This document shows, in pieces, positions 1 to 7,916 of a DNA stretch of 32,794 bases. A program made the position numbers and the translations under genes. Under the pieces are notes generated by a model, which was not told the origin of the DNA, did not search any database, and saw only the letters and a program-made list of their open reading frames with translations. The stretch is from Caldilineaceae bacterium SB0662_bin_25. Its GTDB lineage: Bacteria; Chloroflexota; Anaerolineae; Caldilineales; Caldilineaceae. How positions within the stretch are numbered: the first letter of the stretch is position 1; each line of letters starts with the position of its first letter. Location: the NCBI GenBank assembly GCA_009840225.1, contig VXOE01000030.1, positions 1 through 32,794 of the forward strand, written 5' to 3'.

Positions 1-155
1 GGCAGATTCCCAGTATGTGCCAGCGCAGGCAAGGTAGGAGAGGCAACGCCCCCCCTCCTACAACGTGCCTCGCCGACCTGGTGTCGACATTGGTGACATG
101 TGCCCAATCGAAAGAGTTTCGCCAAACCACGTCCCGCCAGTCCCATCAGATCCCC

Positions 156-180
156 GTAGGGGCAGGCCTTGTGCCTGCCC
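156..180 (+). repeat. 25-nt hairpin repeat element, isolated copy
   Basis: The element starts GTAGGGGC and forms a perfect 8-bp stem, GGGCAGGC against GCCTGCCC, around a CTTGT loop. The copies at 4021, 4085 and 4149 have the same start, loop and length but a different stem (GGGCACCC against GGGTGCCC), so the stem has changed on both arms. This copy lies just beyond the 3' end of the split SH3/PsbP-like gene, and the others lie at its 5' end. The rest of 1-288 shows no convincing gene. Confidence 0.6.
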
Positions 181-288
181 TTTCCCCCAAGAGCTATGAT
201 GCACCCGATTTTGAAACCCCTGTCCCACTTGCCTGGCCAACTTCCTCAGACCCTCCACGGCTCGGGCCTGAAGGGATTCCTGTGCTCC

Positions 289-2073
289 CTAGTCAAAAAA
301 TGCTGTCTGTGCTGGAGTTCTGCGCTCGGTATCTCCGCCTGCCACAATATGGACCTTCCCATCTGCTCGATCATATCTGACCTCCGAGTTTTCCAACTCG
401 CCCCAAACGCCAGCATGCCCGCTCACGAAACTTTCGCTCTCGATTCCGTCTCCCAAGGGTCTCCTGAGGCTGACATGCCACGACGGTATCCTGAAAGCCT
501 CAATCTGCTTTCCACCGTAGATCTCCATCGTCGTGTATACCGACTGCCGAATCGCCGTCCTGCCATTCTCGTAAGGAAACTTCAGCGACCCGATCCAGGT
601 CGTTTCATACGTGGCCTTGTCCGTAATCCATACACCGAACCACTCCCCGTCGGAGTCGGCCCCGTCCGCAGCGATAGTGACCCGGTATTCTCCCGCGCCC
701 CAGTTGTAGGCGCGCCGGACACTAATGAAATCGCCTTCATGTCCCGATGAATCAACCCACGTCTCCTCTGAATCTGCCACCCGTGCAAAGGCCAGATCTC
801 TCGTTTCCCATCTTGAAAAAACAAGCGCCTTCCTGCCGGATTCATCGGGGTGACCAAATGCATTGGTCTGCAGTCCGAAGCAGAATTCGGTATCTGCAAT
901 TTCGCCCTGGCATAACATCAGATACAGCCCGTATTCGTCCGAAAAGTCGCCAGGGTCGTTATGAACTGTGAAGTCAAACGTCAACTCCCTGATCCCCTCT
1001 CGGCCGTCCCCCGCAAGATCTCGGTCCTGTCCCCACTCCCACCACAGATAGGCCATGTGTTCCGGCGTCGTGATCCTCTTTGCCAGCCTGGGAACAGGCG
1101 TTGCCGTGGGCGTCGGGGTCGGCGTAGGCACGCCTGCCACCACAGGTACTCTCTCAACATCGGAAATAACCAGGTCCTCACCATACACCCACCCGGACTG
1201 ACCCTCATATTCGATCTGCCACCAACTTCCGTCGAAGTTCCTCCCGGTGACGGGATGCTGTTGACCGGTCTCCAACTCCCCCATCACCGCATAAATTCTC
1301 GCCGGTCCACGGCGTACCGTCAGGACTCCGTCTACCGTCAAGAGTGATACGACCACAGGCTCATCATCTGCAGTCTCAGGATCGCCCGGCTCAGCATCAG
1401 CAGGCTCGGTCCAACGTAGCCGGCGCACCATCTCCACAAGCGCCGGCTCCAGTTCAGACATCTCCTGTCCATGAATGCTGGTTGCCAGTACCAACAATGT
1501 TTCGCCATCGGGGGCGAGCAACCAGAACTGCAACCCAGCATAAGGGCCTTCCTCTTCGCCGAAGCGGATGATAACCGTCTCTTCGCCCTCCCGTAAATCA
1601 GTGACCAGTTCCACAGGCGCTCCCTCTTCCTCCAAAACGTCTGCGCCCTCCCCTTCGATGCCCTGGTCCCCTGCCAGCGCGGCTGCGGCCTGCTCCGCAA
1701 TCTCCCGCAACGACATGCCGCCGGTTTCGTATGCCAGCGCCACTATGAAGTTGCTGGAACCCTGGCCAACCTGAAGACCCAGACCTGCAACCGCCGCCGC
1801 CTCCCCGCCAGTCAACCGCGAGACCAGCGCCGCAATCCTGTCTGTATCAACCCGCGCGCCAACTTCAGCGGAAAGTGCCGCCAGGTCGGCCGCCGTAGGC
1901 TGGGCGGGATCGAAGAAGAACCATCCCGAAGGGTAGGATAGCGCCAGGTTGTGCCTTGTGCTGTCGAACGCCAGCCGGCAGCGTCGGCCCGCCGCACCGC
2001 CTGTGTGTCGCCGATGGCCGTCACCAGGCCGCCGTAAATCCACCCCAGACGCTCCTCGTAGAAGATCTGCCAC
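289..2073 (-). CDS. 3' part of a frameshifted PsbP-like/SH3 repeat protein
   Basis: This frame carries the third repeat and the C-terminal domain of the gene that begins at 3995. Genuine coding sequence starts around position 1965 with a segment (LALSYPSGWFFF) homologous to LSIVYPQDWVFF in repeat 2 and LTISYPPGWLF in repeat 1. It continues with a PsbP/lipocalin-like alpha-beta unit, an SH3b-like unit (RRGPARIYAVMGELETGQQ, then SWWQIEYEGQSGWVYG) and a Thr/Pro linker (PTPTPTPTATPVP). The last 240 or so residues are rich in Trp, Tyr and Gly, look like a beta-sandwich, and were not assigned to a family. The stretch from 2073 to about 1970 reads as Arg/Gly-rich junk, and the GTG at 2073 has no good ribosome binding site, so independent translation is unlikely. 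The product would be extracellular or envelope-associated, with a probable binding or adhesion role (inference). Confidence 0.75.
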   Translation of the reverse strand: MADLLRGASGVDLRRPGDGHRRHTGGAAGRRCRLAFDSTRHNLALSYPSGWFFFDPAQPTAADLAALSAEVGARVDTDRIAALVSRLTGGEAAAVAGLGLQVGQGSSNFIVALAYETGGMSLREIAEQAAAALAGDQGIEGEGADVLEEEGAPVELVTDLREGEETVIIRFGEEEGPYAGLQFWLLAPDGETLLVLATSIHGQEMSELEPALVEMVRRLRWTEPADAEPGDPETADDEPVVVSLLTVDGVLTVRRGPARIYAVMGELETGQQHPVTGRNFDGSWWQIEYEGQSGWVYGEDLVISDVERVPVVAGVPTPTPTPTATPVPRLAKRITTPEHMAYLWWEWGQDRDLAGDGREGIRELTFDFTVHNDPGDFSDEYGLYLMLCQGEIADTEFCFGLQTNAFGHPDESGRKALVFSRWETRDLAFARVADSEETWVDSSGHEGDFISVRRAYNWGAGEYRVTIAADGADSDGEWFGVWITDKATYETTWIGSLKFPYENGRTAIRQSVYTTMEIYGGKQIEAFRIPSWHVSLRRPLGDGIESESFVSGHAGVWGELENSEVRYDRADGKVHIVAGGDTERRTPAQTAFFD

Positions 2074-3995
2074 CAGTCTCCCGCACTGTTCTGACCAACA
2101 ATCGGAAAGCGTCGTCCCGCCACTGCCGTACCGATGACGGGATGATCCGTCCCCGGTCCGCCCCGCACGTTCATGGGACGCACTACCGATACCGCCGGCC
2201 CTGCCAGAGACTCAGGCCAAAACTGCTCCTCCCACCGCACCCGCCAGACCATCTCACGTAGCAACGGCTCCAACTCTGCAAACTCTTCATCGCCAATGAA
2301 AAACTCAAAAGCCAGTATCGACTGCGAGTCCGGCGATACAAGGAGGACCTTCCAGACCCCGACCGGTGCCTTCTCAGCGGAAGCTTCTCCGGCTCGATAA
2401 CGGAGTGAAATAACCCTTTCATCGCCCGGCCGCAGGCCCGAAACGACCTCCGCATTCTCGATATGGAAGTCGGGATCTGGGTTGGTGTAGATGTCTCTGA
2501 AGATCTGAAGCGCGAGTTGCTCCACAGTCAGGCCGCCAGACGAACTGTAGGAGGCCACGAATACGTTGTCAGGCACGCCGGCGCGTTGAAAGCCAACCCA
2601 ATCAGTTGGGTTCGGCCCCCGTCTCTTCTCTTCTGCTTCTGTCCGGCTCTGTCCGACCCGTGCAGGTATCAGTTCTCCGACGTCGGCTGCACTGATACCT
2701 CTGCCCAGTGCCGCTGACAGGTCTGCAAGATCTGCAGGCGAAGGCTTGCTGGCTTCAAAAAAGACCCAATCTTGAGGGTAGACGATGGACAGTTGCCTGC
2801 CTCTCTCTTCGAAGGTCGTCCAAGCTCTATCGCTCTCCGTCCGTTCTTCCTGCATCCCTCCCGCAGGCGGCGCAAATGGATTCCTCACCCGCACCGCCGC
2901 CAACGCGGGCCGTGGTTGTCGGGTTGCAAAACTTTTTCCGGCAAGGCCGTCTCGTCCAGAAGCGAACGTCACCGTCTGCGCCGACACCCACCCCATCTGA
3001 CCGGCCAGCGCCGCCGCAGAGCCCATGCCTTGCTTCGTGTCCGCTGGCACGTATGCGGCCAGCCACCAGTCTCCGCTCCGGTCCGGACGGACAAGCGCAA
3101 TCTGTTGACCCCCGGTGACCCAGCCTATAACGGGGGACGCCTCACTGGGACCGCTCCGCACGCCTGTTGTACGACCGACCTCTGCTGCAAGGGGAGCGGG
3201 CATTGCGTCCGCCTTCTGCCCGTCCCAGCGCACGCGGTGCACGATCTCCGTCAGAAGCGGCTCCAGGCCATCGAACTCGGCCGCGAGAACTTCAAACCTC
3301 AGCACCAGGTGGGCATCCGAGTCCGCCGACTCTACGACCACAATCCAGACAATGGTCTCCCTGCCGGACGGCCTGTCGCCGCCCCCGCCGCCAAAACGAA
3401 TCGAACCCGAGAATTCTTCCTGCGGGCGCAAGCCCGATATGACCCCCACGCGGTCCGGTTCAATTCCTTCCTCCTGACTCAGTTCCGATGCGATACGCTG
3501 CAAGCGCCCGTGTAGGTTCATACCCTCTGCAGGCACGACCTCCACCGAGATACTGTTGGCCGCTGCCAGCTCCGGTGACTCCCTTGGATGCAGTTGATAA
3601 CCCAGACCGACCAATCCAGCGTCCACCCTCTCCTCCGCTACCGGCAGTAGCTCTTGCAACGCTTCGGCAAGGGAAGGCAGATCCGTCCCAGCCAGCAAAA
3701 CCGTTGGATCATCTGCCGTTGGTTCGACAAACAACCAACCTGGCGGGTAGGAGATCGTCAACCCATGAGCCTTGACCTCAAATCTTTTCCAGGTGCTGGC
3801 CACCGGCAGGCCCCGCTGTTGAAGAGGAACTGCTGCGCTCGTCGCCTCCGGCGTGGCCGTGGCCCCCTGTAGGGCCGGCGCCGCGCGCAACTGTCCTGCC
3901 ACTGACAAAGACGCGAACAGCAGAAAGAACAGAATCAGATGGCCATTCCTCAGCTTCTCTATTGCAATCTGCGTGCTGTCACCCTTAGCGTTCAT
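1812..3995 (-). CDS. 5' part of a frameshifted PsbP-like/SH3 repeat protein (exported)
   Basis: The ATG at 3995 is preferred over an upstream in-frame codon at 4019 because GGTGGAG lies about 6 nt upstream of it. The N-terminus has a charged start and one hydrophobic segment (LILFFLLFASLSVAG), consistent with a signal peptide or anchor. Two PsbP-like units follow (around LTISYPPGWLF and LSIVYPQDWVFF), each ending in a conserved EIVHRVRW or EMVWRVRW block and followed by an SH3b-like unit (GVRSGPSEASPVIGWVTGG; NVRGGPGTDHPVIGTAVAG, then DWWQIFYEERLGWIYGG). After residues ADAAGW, near position 1970, the frame loses similarity and runs into low-quality sequence to 1812, while the expected third repeat resumes in another frame. 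The intact protein would have been about 1,230 residues. Whether the shift is real or an assembly error cannot be told from the sequence. Confidence 0.8.
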   Translation of the reverse strand: MNAKGDSTQIAIEKLRNGHLILFFLLFASLSVAGQLRAAPALQGATATPEATSAAVPLQQRGLPVASTWKRFEVKAHGLTISYPPGWLFVEPTADDPTVLLAGTDLPSLAEALQELLPVAEERVDAGLVGLGYQLHPRESPELAAANSISVEVVPAEGMNLHGRLQRIASELSQEEGIEPDRVGVISGLRPQEEFSGSIRFGGGGGDRPSGRETIVWIVVVESADSDAHLVLRFEVLAAEFDGLEPLLTEIVHRVRWDGQKADAMPAPLAAEVGRTTGVRSGPSEASPVIGWVTGGQQIALVRPDRSGDWWLAAYVPADTKQGMGSAAALAGQMGWVSAQTVTFASGRDGLAGKSFATRQPRPALAAVRVRNPFAPPAGGMQEERTESDRAWTTFEERGRQLSIVYPQDWVFFEASKPSPADLADLSAALGRGISAADVGELIPARVGQSRTEAEEKRRGPNPTDWVGFQRAGVPDNVFVASYSSSGGLTVEQLALQIFRDIYTNPDPDFHIENAEVVSGLRPGDERVISLRYRAGEASAEKAPVGVWKVLLVSPDSQSILAFEFFIGDEEFAELEPLLREMVWRVRWEEQFWPESLAGPAVSVVRPMNVRGGPGTDHPVIGTAVAGRRFPIVGQNSAGDWWQIFYEERLGWIYGGLVTAIGDTQAVRRADAAGWRSTAQGTTWRYPTLRDGSSSIPPSLRRPTWRHFPLKLARGLIQTGLRRWSRG

Positions 3996-4020
3996 CGAAA
4001 CTCCACCCGGCCATCCCACT

Positions 4021-4173
4021 GTAGGGGCACCCCTTGTGGGTGCCCACGCCCGCAGCCGTCAACTGCTCCATACAGCTATTCCCCGTAGGGGCGCCCCTTG
4101 TGGGTGCCCACGCCCGCAGCCGTCAACTGCTCCATACAGCTATTCTCCGTAGGGGCACCCCTTGTGGGTGCCC
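4021..4173 (+). repeat. 64-bp tandem repeat containing three hairpin elements
   Basis: The 25-nt hairpin element begins at 4021, 4085 and 4149, exactly 64 bp apart. The unit is the hairpin followed by a near-identical spacer (starting ACGCCCGCAGCCGTCAACTG), and the third copy stops after the hairpin. The second copy has GGGCGCCC opposite GGGTGCCC, which keeps the stem with a G-U pair. The array ends about 25 bp upstream of the start codon of the split SH3/PsbP-like gene, so it lies in that gene's probable promoter or leader region. Confidence 0.85.
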
Positions 4174-4626
4174 TCGCGGTTGCCCCACCCTGGAAGGCGT
4201 TACGTGAGACTCCGTATCTCTCATGGATTGACAACATCATGGGCCTGCAGATTCCAGGTCAGACAGACGCCCCCGATATGAAGTCGAAACTCTTTCGCCT
4301 GTCCTGCACTGGCACAAGGTTGCCCTCGCCGAAATACGTACAGCTTCTGCATTCGGCTGTCGGCAACGCAATTGGTGGACATTCGCCAATTGTTGCAGAA
4401 AGGGCAGAACGCAACAAGCGCCTGAAATCCCCCAGAGCTGATTGCCACAGAACGAAGAACAGAGTCCCAATGCCTCGAACCCGGTAAGATCTTTCCAACC
4501 CGCTCCCCGCCATACGCTTCCACCACCCACAGTTCAGCCTACCTAAACGAGGGCAGGACCTGCCCATAATGTCACCCAATCTCGGTTCCCCCGGCACGTC
4601 CAGCACGGACAAGTGTGCGCTTCACT
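4174..4626. other. intergenic region with no convincing gene
   Basis: This stretch separates the minus-strand SH3/PsbP-like gene from the plus-strand glycosidase-like gene. Short open frames exist on both strands, including a minus-strand frame at 4259-4612, but they have no ribosome binding site, no recognisable domain and untypical composition. I see no RNA gene or terminator in it. Confidence 0.6.
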
Positions 4627-4655
4627 TTGAACCGCTGCTTACTCGGTGCTATAGT
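4627..4655 (+). promoter_or_regulatory. sigma70-like promoter of the glycosidase-like lipoprotein gene
   Basis: A -35 box TTGAAC (4627-4632) is followed by a 17-nt spacer and a -10 box TATAGT (4650-4655). The ATG of the downstream gene begins at 4662, seven bases after the -10 box, which is where transcription should start. No Shine-Dalgarno sequence fits between them, so a leaderless mRNA is predicted. Confidence 0.6.
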
Positions 4656-4661
4656 AATTTT

Positions 4662-6044
4662 ATGCACACTGAGACAACGCCTGAACCATCAGGCAAGGAC
4701 GAAAACGACAGACTCGATCCGAATCCCGAGTCGTCCCCAAGCCCGGTCCCGCCCCAACAGGCTAACTCTGCTCCTCCGGATAGGCAACGCACCTGGTCGC
4801 GGCGCCGCTTCTTGGCCGCCGCAGCCGCTGGGCTTGGCGTTCTTGTCGGCGCCTGCAGCAACGGTGAACCATCCCTGGACGCCGCCTCCCTGTCTGCAAC
4901 CTCTTCGACCCCCGGATCGTACAAGGGGTATCTACCCTGGGTCCAAATGCGCGGTCTGCGCCCCGCCGCGGTGCCCGTTTTCACGCCGACACCGCCTAAA
5001 GCGACCCTGACACCATTCCCAACCGACACGCCAGTCCCGACCAATACAACAGTCCCGCCGACGCCCACCTACACGCCGACGCCGACTGTGACCCCGTTTC
5101 CACCCGGTCCGCCGAGCAAGCTGGGTATCTTCATCACCCGCAACCATCCCAGCGTCTTCAACGTTCTCCGCAGCGGTGGCGTCGCCGTCGTCAAAACACT
5201 GGAACTGGACTTTCGTTTCGCCCGCCAGATCAAAGAAGCCGCGCCTACGACCCGCCTGATCGGGCGCATCGACCTGCCCCAGCTGCAGCTGCAGAATCTC
5301 AACGCCAGGGCCGCTGCCCAGGACTTCGTCAACCGTCTCTGGCCCATCGCCGACCATCCCGAGCGTCGCCTCTTCTACGACGGCTGGGAAGCCTACAACG
5401 AACCGGTGGCCGGAAACCTGGACGAATTCAAACGCCTGACCGAGTTCGAAGTCGAACGGACTCGGCTCCTCGCCCAGGGAGGCCTCCGTAGCGTAATCGG
5501 CAACTTCGGCACCGGCCAGCCGTCTCCCGAAATGTGGGAGCATTTCCTGCCCGCTGTCGCCGAAGCTCAGGCCCACGATGGTTGGCTGGGATTGCACGAG
5601 TATTCCGCCCCAACCATCTACTATGCCAGCACACGTGACGGCCAGGGCCGATACCCGGGCGTGGCGCCGCATGACACCGGCTGGCTGACGCTGCGCTACC
5701 GCCAGCTCTACAATCAGATCCTCAAGCCCGCCGGCCGCGCAATTCCGCTGGTCATGACCGAACTGGGCGTAGATGGCCTCGTCACCAATCGTCCAGGTCC
5801 GCAAGACGCCAAAGGCTGGCAGCACTTCCAGGAATACTGGGCACAGCACGGCTTCGGCTCCTGGGGACCGGGTGCATACGTGGAGCAGCTTGTCTGGTAT
5901 GATCAGGCAATGCAACAGGACGCCTATGTGATAGGCGGCTGTATCTTCGCCTTGGCGGCCAGCCCCGGCTGGGAATCTTATGAGATCGGCGGGCACGTGG
6001 AGTCGGTGCTGCACCAGTACCTGAGCGTCCATCCGCAGCGCTAG
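4662..6044 (+). CDS. Tat-exported lipoprotein with a clan GH-A-like glycosidase domain
   Basis: The protein is 460 residues long from ATG 4662. The N-terminus has a twin-arginine signal (SRRRFL, Arg at 47-49), a hydrophobic stretch and a lipobox-like LVGAC with Cys65, so it is probably exported folded and lipid-anchored. A Thr/Pro-rich spacer (about residues 105-155) leads to a TIM-barrel-like domain. The motif AYNEP puts a Glu at 247 and MTELG puts a Glu at 367, which match the acid/base and nucleophile positions at strands 4 and 7 of clan GH-A glycoside hydrolases. The exact family and substrate cannot be read from the sequence. An in-frame ATG at 4569 lies upstream of the promoter and is not used here. 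The next gene starts 86 nt downstream, so cotranscription is possible. Confidence 0.8.
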   Translation: MHTETTPEPSGKDENDRLDPNPESSPSPVPPQQANSAPPDRQRTWSRRRFLAAAAAGLGVLVGACSNGEPSLDAASLSATSSTPGSYKGYLPWVQMRGLRPAAVPVFTPTPPKATLTPFPTDTPVPTNTTVPPTPTYTPTPTVTPFPPGPPSKLGIFITRNHPSVFNVLRSGGVAVVKTLELDFRFARQIKEAAPTTRLIGRIDLPQLQLQNLNARAAAQDFVNRLWPIADHPERRLFYDGWEAYNEPVAGNLDEFKRLTEFEVERTRLLAQGGLRSVIGNFGTGQPSPEMWEHFLPAVAEAQAHDGWLGLHEYSAPTIYYASTRDGQGRYPGVAPHDTGWLTLRYRQLYNQILKPAGRAIPLVMTELGVDGLVTNRPGPQDAKGWQHFQEYWAQHGFGSWGPGAYVEQLVWYDQAMQQDAYVIGGCIFALAASPGWESYEIGGHVESVLHQYLSVHPQR

Positions 6045-6130
6045 CCGCTTCGGCTCTCCTCAGATCCGGCGGGCCGGCGCCAGACAACCGCCGACTGAGA
6101 CTCGCGACCCAACGACCATCTTCCGTTACG

Positions 6131-6514
6131 GTGAACTCTCTGAGCGACATTCATCGCGGTTTGGCCCAAACCGGCATCTATTTCTTTATCGCGCTGGGCG
6201 TGTGGGCCGTCTGGTTCCGCATTCGCTCCCGCCCGCTCGACGGCAGCTGGTACGGTGCCGCGGTAATCGGCGAACTGCTGATGATCATCGAGTTTCTGCT
6301 GGGGTGGGTGCTCTACGGTCAGGGCCATGGCGGAAACCTGTCACGCGCTTTCGTTCACATTCTCTACGCCACCGTCGCCGTCATCACCCTTCCGGCAGCC
6401 TATCTCTATCTGAGCCGCCTGCAGGATGAAAATGTAAAGACAGTCCTTTTCGCAATCGTCTGCTTCTTTCTGATGGAGGTCGTCATTCGCGCCCGTGTCG
6501 TAGCGCTGGTATAA
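6131..6514 (+). CDS. small four-helix membrane protein of unknown function
   Basis: The protein is 127 residues long and starts at GTG 6131. Four hydrophobic segments are visible, at about residues 13-30, 44-62, 74-92 and 105-121, separated by short charged loops (RIRSRPLDGSW, SRLQDENVK). There are no signal peptide, cysteine pairs or catalytic motifs. I do not recognise the family. It lies between an exported glycosidase-like protein and an HNH nuclease, which says little about its role. GTG was chosen because it directly precedes the first helix; no strong ribosome binding site is present. Confidence 0.65.
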   Translation: MNSLSDIHRGLAQTGIYFFIALGVWAVWFRIRSRPLDGSWYGAAVIGELLMIIEFLLGWVLYGQGHGGNLSRAFVHILYATVAVITLPAAYLYLSRLQDENVKTVLFAIVCFFLMEVVIRARVVALV

Positions 6515-6583
6515 TCTGCTCCCAGAGCCAGTCCTGTCCGACACCTTGGTCCTGGCTGTGTTCAACAGCATTACAGAGCCGGC

Positions 6584-6613
6584 CTGAACGCCAAGCGCAA
6601 TCTTCAATATAGT
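6584..6613 (+). promoter_or_regulatory. possible sigma70-like promoter of the HNH gene
   Basis: CTGAAC (6584-6589) and TATAGT (6608-6613) are separated by 18 nt. The predicted start near 6620 would leave a leader of about 18 nt before the ATG at 6638, where no clear Shine-Dalgarno is seen. The -35 box departs from consensus at its first base. Confidence 0.4.
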
Positions 6614-6637
6614 CATCGAGACACCATCGCCAAGACC

Positions 6638-7147
6638 ATGTCCCGTTCCGTGCTGGTACTGAATGCAACCTTCGAGCCCTTGAGTCTCGTCTCTGTGCGG
6701 CGGGCAGTCGTTCTGCTGTTGCGCGACAAAGCCGAGCTGGTCGAGGCGACCGAACGCATGCTGCACAGCGCCAACCAGGCCCTGCCCGAGCCCCTGGTGA
6801 TTCGTCTTGTCCGTTACGTCCGACTGCCCCATCGCTCCGTACCGCCCACCCGCAGCGCCGTAATCCTCAGAGACGCTTACACCTGCCAGTACTGCGGCGA
6901 CACCCCGGGCAAACACGCACTGACCGTGGACCATGTGATCCCTCGCTGTCGCGGCGGCGATCACAGCTGGACCAATCTGGCCACCGCCTGCAAGCGCTGC
7001 AACTGCAAAAAGGGTGGCATGAGCCCCCGCGAAGCCGGCATGACGCTGATCCGGCGTCCCTTTGAACCCACCTATGTCGCCCTCGTCCTCCTGAGCAACC
7101 CAACCGCCGCTTCCCGCTGGGAAACGATGATGGGCGCCGCATTCTAG
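6638..7147 (+). CDS. HNH endonuclease family protein
   Basis: The protein is 169 residues long. The N-terminal 75 residues ([20 protein letters not shown] and on) are typical of a widespread stand-alone bacterial HNH family. The HNH domain is at about residues 75-130. It has CQYC (Cys83, Cys86), the catalytic region [11 protein letters not shown] (Asp98, His99), Asn113 in SWTNLATAC, and CKRC (Cys118, Cys121); the four cysteines form the usual zinc knuckle. A metal-dependent DNA-nicking or cleaving activity is expected. The biological role of this family is not established, and no methylase, phage or intron sits next to it. ATG 6638 fits the family N-terminus. Confidence 0.88.
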   Translation: MSRSVLVLNATFEPLSLVSVRRAVVLLLRDKAELVEATERMLHSANQALPEPLVIRLVRYVRLPHRSVPPTRSAVILRDAYTCQYCGDTPGKHALTVDHVIPRCRGGDHSWTNLATACKRCNCKKGGMSPREAGMTLIRRPFEPTYVALVLLSNPTAASRWETMMGAAF

Positions 7148-7208
7148 CCCCGTTCAATCGCCGCGCCGGCCTGCCGCGACAACCGGAAACCACTCTCCAG
7201 AGACCTCT

Positions 7209-7862
7209 ATGAACAGGCCCCAACAGGAAACATTGGACGCCGTAATCCGGCGCATTCACGATCTGAACGAGCAGTCCCTCCTGCAGCTCTCGCAATACGT
7301 GGGCTACCTCAAATGGCAGGAGGAGCTCTGGCAAAGTCTTCTGGAAGAGGAAGGCTCAGACGATACCGGCTTCGCCCTCGTTTGGAAATGCGACCTGTTG
7401 GAGCTCTTCCCCAATTCCCGCCACAGCGCCACCCGCACGCCCGACCTGATGGAGGTGCGCATCGACACGGCCAGCTGCGGTATGGTGCAGCAGCCTGCTC
7501 TGTGGCAGCACCCACCCGTCGAAGGCAGCGCCGTCGTCGAATACGATCTGCACGTACCCCCGGAGATCGATCGGCTGCGCATGCAGTTCGCCATCGGCAT
7601 ACGCGACGGCGCCCAGATGGAAGACGACAACTTCTGTGCCTTCCGCGTCCTCCTCAACGGCGTGCGCATCTGGAGCAGCACAAAGCAGAGCTGCGAGTGG
7701 GAACGCTTCGTCACCGACCTGCCCAATCAGGCCGGCCAGCACGCGGTCCTCCAGCTCATGACCGACGGTCTCGGCAACAGCCGCTGGAACTGGGCAGTCT
7801 GGGCCGAACCCCAACTCCTCGGGTACGCCGCCAACCCACAAGACACCGCAAGTGAGGCGTAA
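7209..7862 (+). CDS. hypothetical protein with a helical N-terminus and a CBM-like beta domain
   Basis: The protein is 217 residues long with no signal peptide or membrane segment, so it is probably cytoplasmic. Residues 1-45 form an amphipathic helical region (IRRIHDLNEQSLLQLSQYVG) resembling the short N-terminal module of DUF2281/antitoxin-like proteins. Residues about 60-205 are beta-rich with a pattern (FRVLLNGVRIWSS, then LQLMTDGLGN, then WNWAVWAEPQLLG) like NPCBM-type carbohydrate-binding sandwiches, which often end in a D/N-x-A-x-W-x-x-P-x-L strand. The family match is by pattern only. It lies 61 nt after the HNH gene and 54 nt before a membrane protein gene on the same strand. Confidence 0.7.
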   Translation: MNRPQQETLDAVIRRIHDLNEQSLLQLSQYVGYLKWQEELWQSLLEEEGSDDTGFALVWKCDLLELFPNSRHSATRTPDLMEVRIDTASCGMVQQPALWQHPPVEGSAVVEYDLHVPPEIDRLRMQFAIGIRDGAQMEDDNFCAFRVLLNGVRIWSSTKQSCEWERFVTDLPNQAGQHAVLQLMTDGLGNSRWNWAVWAEPQLLGYAANPQDTASEA

Positions 7863-7916
7863 GGAGCACAGGGGAATCCCAGTTCCTTTACCTTCCTTTC
7901 CCACCCTGCAAGGTGG

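Noticed and set aside
4021-4173. Regularly spaced repeats considered as a CRISPR array
   Set aside because: The spacers between the hairpins are nearly identical, so this is a 64-bp tandem repeat and not repeats with unique spacers. No cas gene is present.
4259-4612. Minus-strand frame of 117 codons in the gap before the glycosidase-like gene
   Set aside because: It has no ribosome binding site and no family features, and it is Ser/Arg/Cys-rich with several competing frames over the same region.
4932-6032. Minus-strand open frame of 366 codons opposite the glycosidase-like gene
   Set aside because: It is antisense to a gene with a Tat signal and catalytic motifs. Its own translation has no recognisable domain, and its end is Arg/Gly-rich.
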